From RGIG8748 sp045544515 (GTDB lineage Bacteria; Bacillota; Clostridia; UMGS1810): a stretch of 55,481 bases of DNA. The DNA lies in assembly GCA_045544515.1 (NCBI GenBank), contig JAZPZD010000011.1:1-55481 (forward strand). The letters run 5' to 3'. Under the pieces are notes generated by a model. It had not been told where the DNA came from. It did not search any database and was given only the letters and a program-made list of their open reading frames with translations. A program made the position numbers and the translations under genes. Shown piece by piece: positions 33,271 to 42,418 of the stretch (position 1 is its first letter; each line of letters begins with the position of its first letter).

Positions 33271-35139
33271 ATGAGAGAATATATTGCAGGACAGTACGAT
33301 GTTGCCGTAATAGGCGGCGGTCACGCAGGCTGTGAGGCTGCACTTGCATCTGCAAGACTGGGTGCAAAGACCATTCTTTTTGTAATAAATATGGATACTC
33401 TTGCCAATATGCCCTGCAACCCCTGCATCGGCGGTACGGCAAAGGGACACCTTGTAAGAGAGATAGATGCCCTCGGCGGCGAAATGGGCAAAAACGCCGA
33501 CAAGACCTTTATTCAGTCGCGTATGCTAAACAAGGGCAAGGGCCCTGCGGTATACAGCTTGAGGGTTCAGTCCGACAGACGAAAATATCAGGACGAAATG
33601 AAGCACACGCTCGAAAACACTCCCAATCTCCACCTCAAACAAGCGGAAATTGTGGATATAGAATTTGCAGAGGATAACAGCGTAAAAAGTGTCCTTACCA
33701 AAATCGGTGCACGCTTTAATGTAAAAACTGCAATCATTGCAACGGGCACATTTCTAAAAGGCAGGGTAATCGTGGGCGATGTAAGCTACGAAAGCGGTCC
33801 CGACGGAGTTTTCCCCTCCAATGAGCTCTCGGATTGCCTCATAAAAGCGGGTATCGAGTTGCGGCGGTTCAAAACGGGAACTCCCGCAAGGGTTAACCGC
33901 AACAGTATAGATTTTTCCAAGATGGAGATTCAGGAGGGCGACGAGGAGATTGTTCCCTTTTCCTTTGAAACCGAGGACGCAGGGGAGAACAAGGTTCTCT
34001 GCCACCTTACCTATACAAATGGGACCACACACCAGATAATAAAGGACAACCTGCACCTTTCTCCCTTGTACAGCGGACAGATTAAGGGAATAGGCCCCAG
34101 ATACTGCCCGTCCATTGAGGACAAGGTGGTTCGCTTTGCAGACAAGGAGCGTCATCAGCTTTTTGTAGAGCCGATGGGTCTTGATACCGAAGAGATGTAT
34201 ATTCAGGGATTTTCGAGTTCTCTGCCCGAAGAGGTGCAGATAAAAATGCTCCATTCCGTAAAGGGACTGGAAAATGCACAGGTTATGCGAACTGCATATG
34301 CTATTGAGTATGACTGCATAGACTCCACGAGCCTTTATCCCACATTGGAATTCAAAAATTATCCGGGTCTCTACGGTGCAGGTCAGTTCAACGGAAGCTC
34401 CGGCTACGAAGAGGCTGCCGCACAGGGACTTATCGCAGGTATCAACGCCGCAAGGAAGTGTCTTGATAAGGGCGAATTTACTCTCGACAGAAGTAACTCC
34501 TACATAGGCACACTTATAGACGACCTCACCATCAAGGGTACAAACGAGCCATACAGAATGATGACGAGCCGAAGCGAATACAGACTTCTTTTGCGTCAGG
34601 ATAATGCAGATTTGCGTCTTACACAGATGGGTTACGAGATAGGTCTTATATCCGAGGAAAGGTATATTAAGTTCCTCACCAAAAAGCAAAATATAGAAAA
34701 AGAAATACAAAGGGTAGAAAATACCTCGGTAGGACCTACCAAAGAGGTACTCGCTCTATTGGAGCAATATGAGAGCACGCCCATTACCACAGGAGTTAAG
34801 CTTTGCGAGCTTATAAGACGCCCCGAGCTTAACTATGACAAAATCGCACCCATAGACAAGAATAGACCCGACCTTGACAAGTATACAGCCGAGCAGGTAA
34901 ATATACAGATTAAGTACGAGGGATATATCAAAAAACAGTTAATGCAGGTAGAACAGTTTAAAAAACTTGAACAGAAAAAAATCCCCAAGGATATTAACTA
35001 TGACGATATATACGGATTAAGAATAGAAGCAAGGCAAAAGCTAAACAAAATCCGCCCTGCATCACTTGGCCAGGCATCGAGAATATCGGGCGTTTCGCCT
35101 GCGGATATGAATGTGCTTATGGTATATCTGGGAGTGTAG
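33271..35139 (+). CDS. mnmG: tRNA U34 carboxymethylaminomethyl synthesis enzyme MnmG (GidA)
   Basis: FAD-dependent partner of MnmE. It has a dinucleotide-binding GGGHAGCEAA near the N-terminus, the family motif NPCIGGTAKGHLVREIDALGG, TGTFLKGR, and the C-terminal ISGVSPADMNVLMVYL. 622 aa from the ATG at 33271, after the AGGTAG site that overlaps the mnmE stop. An in-frame upstream start lies inside mnmE. Confidence 0.98.
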   Translation: MREYIAGQYDVAVIGGGHAGCEAALASARLGAKTILFVINMDTLANMPCNPCIGGTAKGHLVREIDALGGEMGKNADKTFIQSRMLNKGKGPAVYSLRVQSDRRKYQDEMKHTLENTPNLHLKQAEIVDIEFAEDNSVKSVLTKIGARFNVKTAIIATGTFLKGRVIVGDVSYESGPDGVFPSNELSDCLIKAGIELRRFKTGTPARVNRNSIDFSKMEIQEGDEEIVPFSFETEDAGENKVLCHLTYTNGTTHQIIKDNLHLSPLYSGQIKGIGPRYCPSIEDKVVRFADKERHQLFVEPMGLDTEEMYIQGFSSSLPEEVQIKMLHSVKGLENAQVMRTAYAIEYDCIDSTSLYPTLEFKNYPGLYGAGQFNGSSGYEEAAAQGLIAGINAARKCLDKGEFTLDRSNSYIGTLIDDLTIKGTNEPYRMMTSRSEYRLLLRQDNADLRLTQMGYEIGLISEERYIKFLTKKQNIEKEIQRVENTSVGPTKEVLALLEQYESTPITTGVKLCELIRRPELNYDKIAPIDKNRPDLDKYTAEQVNIQIKYEGYIKKQLMQVEQFKKLEQKKIPKDINYDDIYGLRIEARQKLNKIRPASLGQASRISGVSPADMNVLMVYLGV

Positions 35140-35169
35140 TTCAAATAAATTGAACATTTGGAGGAAAAA

Positions 35170-35868
35170 ATGAGCCTTAAACAAATACTCATACAAAATA
35201 ATATAGATGAGAAAACCGCAGAAGATTTTTATAAATACTATCTTCTTCTGACCGAATGGAACGAAAAGATTAACCTAACCGCCATAACCGAAGAAGACGA
35301 TGTTGCCGTAAAGCACTTTTTGGACTCGCTAAAGGCGGCAGAGGGATTTGCAAAACAGGGTATAAGTGTGATAGATGTGGGAACGGGTGCGGGTTTTCCC
35401 GGACTTCCCATAAAGATTGCAAACCCGGGGATTGAGCTTACCCTGGTGGATTCGCTAAATAAAAGGATAAACTTTTTAAACGAGGTAATAGAGAGCCTTG
35501 GATTAAACGGTGTACACACTATCCATTCCAGAGCAGAGGAGCTTGGCAAAAACAAAAGCCACCGCGAAAAGTACGACCTTTGTGTTTCGCGGGCGGTAGC
35601 CAATCTTACAACACTTTGCGAACTATGTCTGCCTTTTGTAAAGAAGGGCGGATACTTTGTGAGTTTAAAAGGGCCCAAAGCCGACGAGGAAGTAAAGGAT
35701 GCCAAAAAGGCGATAGACCTGCTTGGCGGAGAGCTGATAGAAATAAAAAATTACGATTTGTCCGACACAGACCTAAATCACAATGTGGTAATAATAAAAA
35801 AGATATCGCACACACCGACAAAATATCCCCGCAGTGCCCCCAAACCTGCAAAAGAACCGCTGTATTAA
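35170..35868 (+). CDS. rsmG: 16S rRNA (guanine527-N7)-methyltransferase RsmG
   Basis: SAM-dependent methyltransferase (GidB) acting on G527 of 16S rRNA. It has SAM motif VIDVGTGAGFPGLPI, NLTAITEEDDVAVKHFLDSL near the N-terminus and the SRAVANLTTLCELC block. 232 aa from the ATG at 35170 after TTGGAGGA. Its stop codon lies in the loop of the following terminator. Confidence 0.97.
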   Translation: MSLKQILIQNNIDEKTAEDFYKYYLLLTEWNEKINLTAITEEDDVAVKHFLDSLKAAEGFAKQGISVIDVGTGAGFPGLPIKIANPGIELTLVDSLNKRINFLNEVIESLGLNGVHTIHSRAEELGKNKSHREKYDLCVSRAVANLTTLCELCLPFVKKGGYFVSLKGPKADEEVKDAKKAIDLLGGELIEIKNYDLSDTDLNHNVVIIKKISHTPTKYPRSAPKPAKEPLY

Positions 35869-35886
35869 GGCGGTTCTTATTTTTTT
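35852..35886 (+). terminator. Terminator overlapping the rsmG stop
   Basis: Perfect 9-bp stem AAGAACCGC/GCGGTTCTT, 9-base loop holding the TAA stop, then ATTTTTTT. Confidence 0.92.
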
Positions 35887-35976
35887 GTGTCTTTTTTTAA
35901 CGAACGGTTTTTCTTTATTTTTTAAGTAGCAGATGATAAAATATACTCATAAAAGAAACTATGGGGAGGAATTAGC

Positions 35977-36825
35977 GTGGAGCTACTAAAGATGATGAAA
36001 GCACAGTTTATTACGGGGGATATGTCCGAGGGACCAAGGGCAGGAACCAATACGGTTTTGCAGCTTCCTATACATCTGGTTATGCCAAACCCCAATCAGC
36101 CAAGGCTTAACTTTGACCACGACGCATTAAAGGAGCTCTCGGACTCTATAAGGGAGTACGGTGTAATACAGCCCATAACAGTTCGCAAAAAAAGAAACGG
36201 CACATACGAGCTTGTGGCAGGGGAAAGACGGCTTAAGGCGGCAACCCTTGCGGGACTGTTAAAGGTGCCCGCCATCGTAAAAGAAATGGAAGACGAGGAC
36301 AGTGCCATAGTGGCGTTAATAGAGAATGTCCAAAGGCAAAATCTCTCTTTTATGGAGGAGGCAATAGCATACAGACAGCTCCTTGACAAGTGCTCTCTTA
36401 CGCAGGAGGCTCTTGCATCCAAGGTGGGCAAGACCCAGTCTGCCATAGCCAACAAAATAAGGCTTTTGCGTCTGCCGGTGAGTGTCCGCGAAATAATAAG
36501 GGACAATAACCTCTCCGAAAGGCACGCAAGAGCGCTACTTCGCCTTGACAAAGAAGAAAATCAAATCTATGCTGCAAGGCGGATAGTTGACTTTAGTATG
36601 AATGTAAAGCAGACAGAGGAACTGATTGACAAAATAATCAGAAACGGCATCGAAGATATCCCAAAAGAAAAGACACGAAAATCCATCGGCGATGTAAGGG
36701 TGTTTTTTAAGACGATATCAAAGGCGGTGTCGCTTATGAACGAAAAAGGCATACACGCAACTGCCGAAAAAGACGAAACAGAGAGCTATTACGAATATGT
36801 GATAAGAATAGAAAAGGCAGTATAG
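35977..36825 (+). CDS. noc: Nucleoid occlusion protein Noc-like (ParB paralog)
   Basis: ParB/Noc-family CTP-switch DNA-binding protein. The ParB/Srx domain has PNPNQPRLNFD and AGERRLKAA. The box II region is ALIENVQRQNLSFMEEA, followed by a helix-turn-helix (SLTQEALASKVGKTQSAIANKIRLLRL) and a C-terminal dimer domain. The N-terminal 30 residues could hold an amphipathic helix, as Noc uses to bind membrane. Its place right after rsmG is that of Bacillus noc. It starts with GTG at 35977 after GGGGAGG. With parB downstream this genome has two family members. Symbol by synteny; binding site unverified. Confidence 0.85.
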   Translation: MELLKMMKAQFITGDMSEGPRAGTNTVLQLPIHLVMPNPNQPRLNFDHDALKELSDSIREYGVIQPITVRKKRNGTYELVAGERRLKAATLAGLLKVPAIVKEMEDEDSAIVALIENVQRQNLSFMEEAIAYRQLLDKCSLTQEALASKVGKTQSAIANKIRLLRLPVSVREIIRDNNLSERHARALLRLDKEENQIYAARRIVDFSMNVKQTEELIDKIIRNGIEDIPKEKTRKSIGDVRVFFKTISKAVSLMNEKGIHATAEKDETESYYEYVIRIEKAV

Positions 36826-36862
36826 GAAAAATCTCTTATATAGATTTCCAATATTCATCCTC

Positions 36863-36906
36863 CAAATACCGCATAGTGTTCCACGTGGAACACTATGCGG
36901 TATTTG
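36863..36906. promoter_or_regulatory. parS: parS site inside a perfect 44-bp palindrome
   Basis: The central TGTTCCACGTGGAACA (36877-36892) matches the parS consensus used by ParB. The complementarity continues without a mismatch for 14 more bases on each side (CCGCATAG and beyond). The extended arms are not needed for ParB binding, so the element could also form a hairpin ending noc or a cruciform. Confidence 0.85.
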
Positions 36907-37270
36907 CATATGGGGAAATATCAAAGTACCCGAATTTTCGTTAACAAAAACATATAAGACTTGTTTTCCCAAGACTTCGTATTGACTGGTGTTTTTGCAC
37001 TATGATGCTTGTTTGCTTTTCTTTTTTTGAAAAGTGTGCGTAATCATCCGATAGAACAGAAAGATTGCGTCGTGCGAAAAAAACCGCCTTTTTTGATGCC
37101 GCAAGCAATTCAAACGAGTTTTTTAAAAAACGGCGACAAAGACCGAGGACCGAGCGAAGCGTCTCCGCAGGTCCGCCGATTTTTTAAAGAAATGAGTCTT
37201 GATATTGCAAGGCAGAAAAAACAGCGGAGGGGGCGGGGTTAAGGGGTACGCCAAAGTACCCCTTAAAAAA
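36907..37270. other. Gene-poor region between the two parS sites
   Basis: I accept no protein gene here. It contains a structured segment at 37121-37186 (A-run and CGGCG/CCG base, GGACC/GGTCC stem, T run) and a hairpin AAGGGGTAC/GTACCCCTT at 37241-37264 without a U tract. The local base composition at 37050-37240 is more GC-rich than other spacers. Confidence 0.5.
37121..37186 (+). ncRNA. Possible structured RNA or terminator
   Basis: TTTTTTAAAAAACGGCG on the left pairs in part with CCGATTTTTTAAA on the right. Between them a GGACC/GGTCC stem encloses a loop containing GAGCGAAGCG. A GC stem followed by a T run is what an intrinsic terminator or a short RNA ending in one would look like. No clear promoter was found, so this is tentative. 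Confidence 0.3.
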
Positions 37271-37286
37271 CGTTCCACGTGGAACA
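37271..37286. promoter_or_regulatory. parS: Second parS site
   Basis: CGTTCCACGTGGAACA, one base from the perfect palindrome of the first parS, about 100 bp upstream of parA. It is placed so that ParB binding could affect the parA-parB promoter. Confidence 0.85.
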
Positions 37287-37389
37287 TTTTATAAAAATAA
37301 CAAAAAATTTTTCAAAAAACTATTTAAAAATCCGTATCTTTGTGGTACAATTACTTTATATAACAAATTACAAAAGAAGAGGTGAATTT

Positions 37390-38169
37390 ATGGGCAAGTG
37401 CATAGCCGTTGCCAACCAAAAAGGCGGCGTCGGCAAAACCACCACAAGCGTCAATTTGTCCTCGTGCCTCAGTGCATACGGCAGAAAGGTTCTTCTTATA
37501 GACACAGACCCGCAGGGCAACGCCTCAAGCGGTGTCGGTATAGAAAAAGGCGAGGTAGAAAAAAGCGTCTACGATGTGCTAATCAACGGCACTGATATGA
37601 AAGATGTAATAGTAAAGACCGACTACCACAACCTGTATCTTTGCCCGTCGAGCATAGATCTGGCAGGGGCAGAGATAGAGCTTGTCTCCGAGCAAAAGAG
37701 AGAGTTTCTTTTGAAAAATGCTCTTGGCAAGGTAAAAGATGACTACGACTTTATAATAATAGACTGTCCGCCGTCACTGGGACTGATTACTCTCAACTCC
37801 TTTGTCTGTGCAGACAGTATCATCATTCCCATTCAGTGCGAATACTACGCTCTCGAGGGATTGAGCCAGCTTACAAACACTGTTCGAAAGATAAAGACGG
37901 CGTTTAATCCTTCTCTTGAAATAGAGGGTGTTCTGCTTACTATGTACGATACAAGGACAAATCTCTCTTCGCAGGTGGCAAGAGAAGTCAAAAAATACTA
38001 CGGCTCCAAGCTGTACAAATCTGTAATCCCCCGAAATGTACGCCTCAGCGAGGCTCCCAGTTTTGGGCAGCCTATCAATGTGTACGACAAAAACTCCAAA
38101 GGTTCAAGCTGTTATATGAGCCTGGCATCGGAGGTAATCGGAGCAAATACGAAAAGAGGTGAGTCTTAA
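37390..38169 (+). CDS. parA: Chromosome-partitioning ATPase ParA/Soj
   Basis: Deviant Walker A ATPase that works with ParB on origin segregation and, in Bacillus, on DnaA control. Deviant Walker A NQKGGVGKTTT lies at 9-19, the TDPQGNASSGVG motif at about 40, and DDYDFIIIDCPPSLG is Walker B. I start at the ATG at 37390 after AAGAGGTG (259 aa); an upstream in-frame ATG would translate the parS-proximal leader. Directly followed by parB. Confidence 0.96.
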   Translation: MGKCIAVANQKGGVGKTTTSVNLSSCLSAYGRKVLLIDTDPQGNASSGVGIEKGEVEKSVYDVLINGTDMKDVIVKTDYHNLYLCPSSIDLAGAEIELVSEQKREFLLKNALGKVKDDYDFIIIDCPPSLGLITLNSFVCADSIIIPIQCEYYALEGLSQLTNTVRKIKTAFNPSLEIEGVLLTMYDTRTNLSSQVAREVKKYYGSKLYKSVIPRNVRLSEAPSFGQPINVYDKNSKGSSCYMSLASEVIGANTKRGES

Positions 38170-39048
38170 ATGGCTAAAAAAGGACTTGGAAAGGGTCTTG
38201 ATGCACTTTTTGGCGATGCAAAGGCAGACGATGTCCTTTCGCCCGGCGTGTCCGAAAGTGTTGACGGCAAGATAATAAACCTAAAAATCATAGATGTAGA
38301 GCCAAACAAAGACCAACCGAGAACAGACTTTGACGATGAAGCATTAGAGGAACTTGCAGATTCCATAAGGCAGCACGGTGTAATAACACCGATTGTCGTA
38401 AAAAAGGCAAACAACGGCTTTTACACAATAGTTGCAGGCGAGAGAAGATGGCGCGCTTCCAAAAAGGCAGGCCTTAAGGAAATTCCCGCAGTTGTGAGAG
38501 AGCTTACGGAGCTTCAGACACAGGAGATTGCTCTTATAGAAAATCTTCAAAGACAGGACTTAAACCCCGTAGAAGAGGCATTTGGATACAAACGGCTTAT
38601 GGAAGAGTTTTCTCTTTCGCAGGAAGAAGTATCTCAAAAACTGGGCAAAAGCCGCAGTTCTGTGGCAAACTCGGTGAGAATTCTTTCGCTTCCAAAGGAA
38701 GTTATTGACTTTGTAAGAGGCGGCGAAATTTCTTTTGGACATGCCAAGGTGATATTATCCGTAAAGGACAGCCAGATGCAAAAGAAAATAGCAAACGAAG
38801 TTGTTTCAAAAGGACTGTCTGTAAGAGCAACCGAAGAAATTGCAAAAGAAAAGCCCAAAAAGGTAATTAAAGAAAAGAAAAAAGATTTGAACAAAGAGTT
38901 GGCTTTTGTTGATGCCGAAAAGAAAATGACCGAAGCTTTGGGCACAAAGGTAAAAATTGCGTCAAAAGGAAAAAAAGGTCTGGTGCAGATTGAATATTAT
39001 TCCTCCGACGAATTGGAAAGAATAATAAAAATACTCACCAAAGAATAA
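38170..39048 (+). CDS. parB: Chromosome-partitioning protein ParB/Spo0J
   Basis: CTP-dependent DNA clamp that loads at parS. It begins AKKGLGKGLDALFGD, the ParB N-terminal ParA-interacting motif. PNKDQPRTDF and AGERRWRASKKAGL form the CTPase motifs, ALIENLQRQDLNPVEEAFGY is box II, and the helix-turn-helix includes LSQEEVSQKLGKSRSSVANSVR. 292 aa. The ATG touches the parA stop (TAAATG), with AGAGGTGAG as ribosome site inside parA. Confidence 0.96.
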   Translation: MAKKGLGKGLDALFGDAKADDVLSPGVSESVDGKIINLKIIDVEPNKDQPRTDFDDEALEELADSIRQHGVITPIVVKKANNGFYTIVAGERRWRASKKAGLKEIPAVVRELTELQTQEIALIENLQRQDLNPVEEAFGYKRLMEEFSLSQEEVSQKLGKSRSSVANSVRILSLPKEVIDFVRGGEISFGHAKVILSVKDSQMQKKIANEVVSKGLSVRATEEIAKEKPKKVIKEKKKDLNKELAFVDAEKKMTEALGTKVKIASKGKKGLVQIEYYSSDELERIIKILTKE

Positions 39049-39240
39049 AAATATGGTTTTCAGCAAAATTTTGCGAAAAAGCGGAAAAAACTGCCCGAAA
39101 ACCCATCCTCTGTATTTGATTTTTGCAGATGGGGTAATGTAGTTTTACATCCAAGGCAAAAAACCGCTTAAATCGCCAAATTTTAGCTTTTAGACTATGT
39201 ACAAATATTTTGAACTCGCAAACACAAAGGAGTGAAACTT

Positions 39241-39675
39241 TTGAAACAAAACACAAAATTCATAGGTATATATGTTGCCATTTTGTTTTCCTTTGCTCTT
39301 ATACTCATTCTTTTTGCAGGGCTTACCCAAAATAACTATCAAAAAGAAATAGAGCAGCACCAGAGCGAAAGTGCCGGAGTAAGAAAGAGCCTCTCCGCAC
39401 TTACCAAAGAAAACGAAAAAATGAATGACACCATAAGGGATTTGCAGACCGAGGCGGAAACCTTGCGAAACGACAACAAAAATCTTCTCGCAGAGAGAGA
39501 GGCGGCACTTGTTGCCTTTGGCGGAGATGTTGCTACCACAAGGACGCTACTTAATGCATATACCGAAAAAATCGCAGGACACGAGGACAGTGCCCGCGAA
39601 AAGATAAAATCCTTAAATGTAAGGACAATGACAGAAGCACAAAGATATTTATACAAAACGATAATTGGAGAGTGA
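39241..39675 (+). CDS. Small membrane-anchored coiled-coil protein, function unknown
   Basis: 144-aa protein I do not recognise as a named family. It has a single N-terminal transmembrane helix (about 8-27, IGIYVAILFSFALILILFAG), then a long heptad-like coiled coil (about 30-90, rich in E, K, L) and a C-terminal part with DVATTRTLLNAYTEKI. The topology resembles FtsL/FtsB-like or septum-formation initiator proteins, but the sequence does not prove it. I start at TTG 39241, since AAAGGAG is well spaced for it and overlaps the alternative GTG at 39232. Overlaps or abuts the serS leader. Confidence 0.7.
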   Translation: MKQNTKFIGIYVAILFSFALILILFAGLTQNNYQKEIEQHQSESAGVRKSLSALTKENEKMNDTIRDLQTEAETLRNDNKNLLAEREAALVAFGGDVATTRTLLNAYTEKIAGHEDSAREKIKSLNVRTMTEAQRYLYKTIIGE

Positions 39676-39680
39676 ATGAA

Positions 39681-40964
39681 ATGCTGGATATAAGATTATT
39701 AAGAAACGAAACACAAAAGGTAAAGGATCTGCTTTCAAGAAGAAAAGAAGAAGTTGACATCGATGCAATACTTGCACTCGATGCCTCCAAGAGAGAAATC
39801 CTCTTTGAAGTGGAAGGTTTAAAAAGCAAGCAGAACGAAGTAAGCAAAAAAATCCCCGCTATGAAAAAGGCAGGCGAGGATGTAACAGAAGTATTTAAGG
39901 AAATGAAGGAGCTCTCCGACAAGATTAAAGAGCTCGACGAAAAGGTGAGATGCCTCGACGAAGAATTAAATACAAAGATGCTCACAATCCCCAATCTTCC
40001 CAATCCCGAAGTTCCCGACGGCGACACCGACGAGGACAATGTGGAGATAAGAAAGTTTATGGAGCCCACAAAGTTCACATTTGAGCCCAAGGCTCACTGG
40101 GATGTAGGAGCTAATCTCGGCATACTCGATGCCCCAACAGCAGGCAAGGTAACAGGCACAAGATTTACATTCTACAAGGGTCTTGGTTCAAGACTCGAAA
40201 GAGCAGTAATCAACTTTTATTTAGATACACATACAGAGGAAAGCGGATACACAGAAATCTTCCCACCCTATATGGTTCACAGAAGAAGTATGATAGGTAC
40301 CGGACAGCTCCCCAAATTTGAAGAAGACGCTTTCAAGGTTGCAGGAACGGACTATTTCTTAATTCCTACTGCAGAGGTACCTGTAACTAATATGTACAGA
40401 GATGATATATTAGACGGCGACAAGCTCCCCATCAAGCATGTAGCTTATTCCGCGTGCTTCAGAGCAGAGGCAGGAAGTGCCGGCAAGGACACAAGAGGTC
40501 TTATAAGACAGCACCAGTTCAACAAGGTTGAGCTTGTTAAGTTTGTAAAGCCCGAGGACTCTTACGAAGAACTCGAAAAGCTCACCAGAGATGCCGAAAA
40601 GGTTCTCCAGATGCTTAAAATCCCATACAGAGTGGTTGCAATATGCGTGGGCGACCTTGGATTTACCGCTGCCAAGAAATATGACATCGAAGTATGGATG
40701 CCCAGCTACAACAGATATGTGGAGATTTCCTCATGTTCAAACTTTGAGGATTTCCAGGCAAGAAGAGCCAATATCAAATACAAAAACTCTCCCAAGGACA
40801 AGGCTCAATATGTACACACCTTAAACGGAAGCGGTGTTGCGATAGGAAGAACCGTAGCTGCAATACTTGAAAACTACCAGAACGAAGACGGAACAGTTAC
40901 CATTCCCGAAGTTTTGGTACCTTATATGGGCGGAAGAGAAAAAATAGAGCTTAAGGATTTATAA
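39681..40964 (+). CDS. serS: Seryl-tRNA synthetase
   Basis: Charges tRNA-Ser and tRNA-Sec. The long antiparallel coiled-coil arm is at 25-100 and the class II core follows. Motif 2 lies in ACFRAEAGSAGKDTRGLIRQHQF, and motif 3 near GSGVAIGRTVAAILENYQ. 427 aa from the ATG at 39681, after GGAGAG. There is no T-box leader. Ends 1 bp before miaB. Confidence 0.98.
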   Translation: MLDIRLLRNETQKVKDLLSRRKEEVDIDAILALDASKREILFEVEGLKSKQNEVSKKIPAMKKAGEDVTEVFKEMKELSDKIKELDEKVRCLDEELNTKMLTIPNLPNPEVPDGDTDEDNVEIRKFMEPTKFTFEPKAHWDVGANLGILDAPTAGKVTGTRFTFYKGLGSRLERAVINFYLDTHTEESGYTEIFPPYMVHRRSMIGTGQLPKFEEDAFKVAGTDYFLIPTAEVPVTNMYRDDILDGDKLPIKHVAYSACFRAEAGSAGKDTRGLIRQHQFNKVELVKFVKPEDSYEELEKLTRDAEKVLQMLKIPYRVVAICVGDLGFTAAKKYDIEVWMPSYNRYVEISSCSNFEDFQARRANIKYKNSPKDKAQYVHTLNGSGVAIGRTVAAILENYQNEDGTVTIPEVLVPYMGGREKIELKDL

Positions 40965-40965
40965 T

Positions 40966-42375
40966 ATGTTATCAAAACAAGAAAAATTTGTTTCCCCTGA
41001 AGAAGTTTCCCGTCAAAAAGAGATTATGCAGTGTGTAAGAAACTTAAACAGCGGAAAAGACAAAAAAGCATTCATAGAAACCTACGGCTGTCAGCAGAAT
41101 GTAAGCGACTCCGAGATAATAGCAGGTATGCTTGTTAATATGGGCTATACCATTACCAAGGACAAGGAAGAGGCATCCTTTATTATCTACAACACCTGTG
41201 CAGTAAGGGAAAACGCCGAGCTCAAGGTCTATGGCAATCTGGGTGCCCTGAAGCACCTCAAGGCCAAAAAAGACGACCTCATAATCGCTGTGTGCGGATG
41301 TATGATGCAGCAGGAAAGCGTAAAAAATGAGATTAAAAAAAGGTACAAGCACATAGACATTGTCTTTGGCACACATTCTCTCTACCGCTTTCCCGAAATT
41401 CTTTTGGCGGTGTACACAAAAGGCGAGAGGGTATTTGATGTTGTGGATACCCCGGGTTCCATTGCCGAGGACTTTCCCACAGAGCGTGCCGAGGGACCGT
41501 GTGCGTGGGTTTCGGTAATGTATGGGTGCAACAACTTTTGTTCCTATTGCATAGTTCCTTATGTCCGCGGAAGAGAAAGAAGCCGAAAAAAAGAAAACAT
41601 TTTGGCAGAGATAAAGCATCTTGCCCAAAACGGTATAAAGGAGATAACCCTACTTGGTCAGAATGTTAATTCCTATGGAAAAGACCTTGACGACGGGGTG
41701 GATTTTGCGGATTTGTTGGAGCAGGTGTGCACTATAGAAGGCATAGAGAGGGTACGCTTTATGACAAGTCACCCCAAGGATATAAGCGACAAGCTCATAG
41801 ACACTATGGCAAGAAACAAAAAGATTTGCAAGCAGCTCCATCTTCCTTTCCAGGCGGGAAACAACAGAGTATTAGAACAGATGAACCGCAAGTATACCAA
41901 GGAGAGCTATCTGGAAAAGATAGAAAAAATAAAAGAGAAGATGCCAGACATCACCCTTACCACAGATATCATAGTGGGCTTTCCCGGGGAGACCAACGAG
42001 GAATTTAAGGACACGATAGATGTTCTTAAAAAGGTGAGATACGACAGTATATTTTCCTTTATATATTCCAAAAGGCCGGGCACTCCTGCAGCCAAGATGG
42101 ATGATGTACTCTCCCCCGAAGAAAAGAAGAAAAATTTTGATAAAATGCTAAAGGTTCAGGATGCAATATCCAGAGAAAAGAATGTTGCTCTTAAAAACAC
42201 CGTTGTTGAGGTGCTTGTAGAGGGCAAGAGCAAAAACAATGATGACTTTCTTGCAGGGAGAACCGAGGGCGGAAAGACAGTAAACTTCAGAGGGGAAATA
42301 TCGCTTGTAGGAAAGATAATCCCTATCAAGATAACCGAGGCAAAAACCTGGTCTCTTACGGGTGAAATTGTTTAA
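40966..42375 (+). CDS. miaB: tRNA-2-methylthio-N6-dimethylallyladenosine synthase MiaB
   Basis: Radical SAM methylthiotransferase that modifies A37. The N-terminal UPF0004 domain carries three cysteines (ETYGCQQNVSDSE, NTCAVRENAE, CGCMMQQE). The radical SAM CxxxCxxC is in GCNNFCSYCIVPY, and a TRAM domain ends the protein. 469 aa. It acts on the product of MiaA, which is encoded a few genes downstream. Confidence 0.97.
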   Translation: MLSKQEKFVSPEEVSRQKEIMQCVRNLNSGKDKKAFIETYGCQQNVSDSEIIAGMLVNMGYTITKDKEEASFIIYNTCAVRENAELKVYGNLGALKHLKAKKDDLIIAVCGCMMQQESVKNEIKKRYKHIDIVFGTHSLYRFPEILLAVYTKGERVFDVVDTPGSIAEDFPTERAEGPCAWVSVMYGCNNFCSYCIVPYVRGRERSRKKENILAEIKHLAQNGIKEITLLGQNVNSYGKDLDDGVDFADLLEQVCTIEGIERVRFMTSHPKDISDKLIDTMARNKKICKQLHLPFQAGNNRVLEQMNRKYTKESYLEKIEKIKEKMPDITLTTDIIVGFPGETNEEFKDTIDVLKKVRYDSIFSFIYSKRPGTPAAKMDDVLSPEEKKKNFDKMLKVQDAISREKNVALKNTVVEVLVEGKSKNNDDFLAGRTEGGKTVNFRGEISLVGKIIPIKITEAKTWSLTGEIV

Positions 42376-42418
42376 AGCATATCAAAATAGTAGGTTATAG
42401 AAAAGGTGAGAAAAGATT

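Noticed and set aside
32341..33450. 369-aa minus-strand open frame
   Set aside because: It is antisense to mnmE and mnmG, serine-rich, as expected from the complement of a real gene.
33754..34710. 318-aa minus-strand open frame
   Set aside because: Complement of mnmG; no signals or family motifs.
37009..37242. 77-aa plus-strand open frame between the parS sites
   Set aside because: TTG start without a ribosome site, an unlikely peptide and strong RNA-like stems inside; treated as noncoding.
37241..37264. Hairpin before the second parS as a terminator
   Set aside because: The stem is perfect but no U tract follows on either strand in the right orientation.
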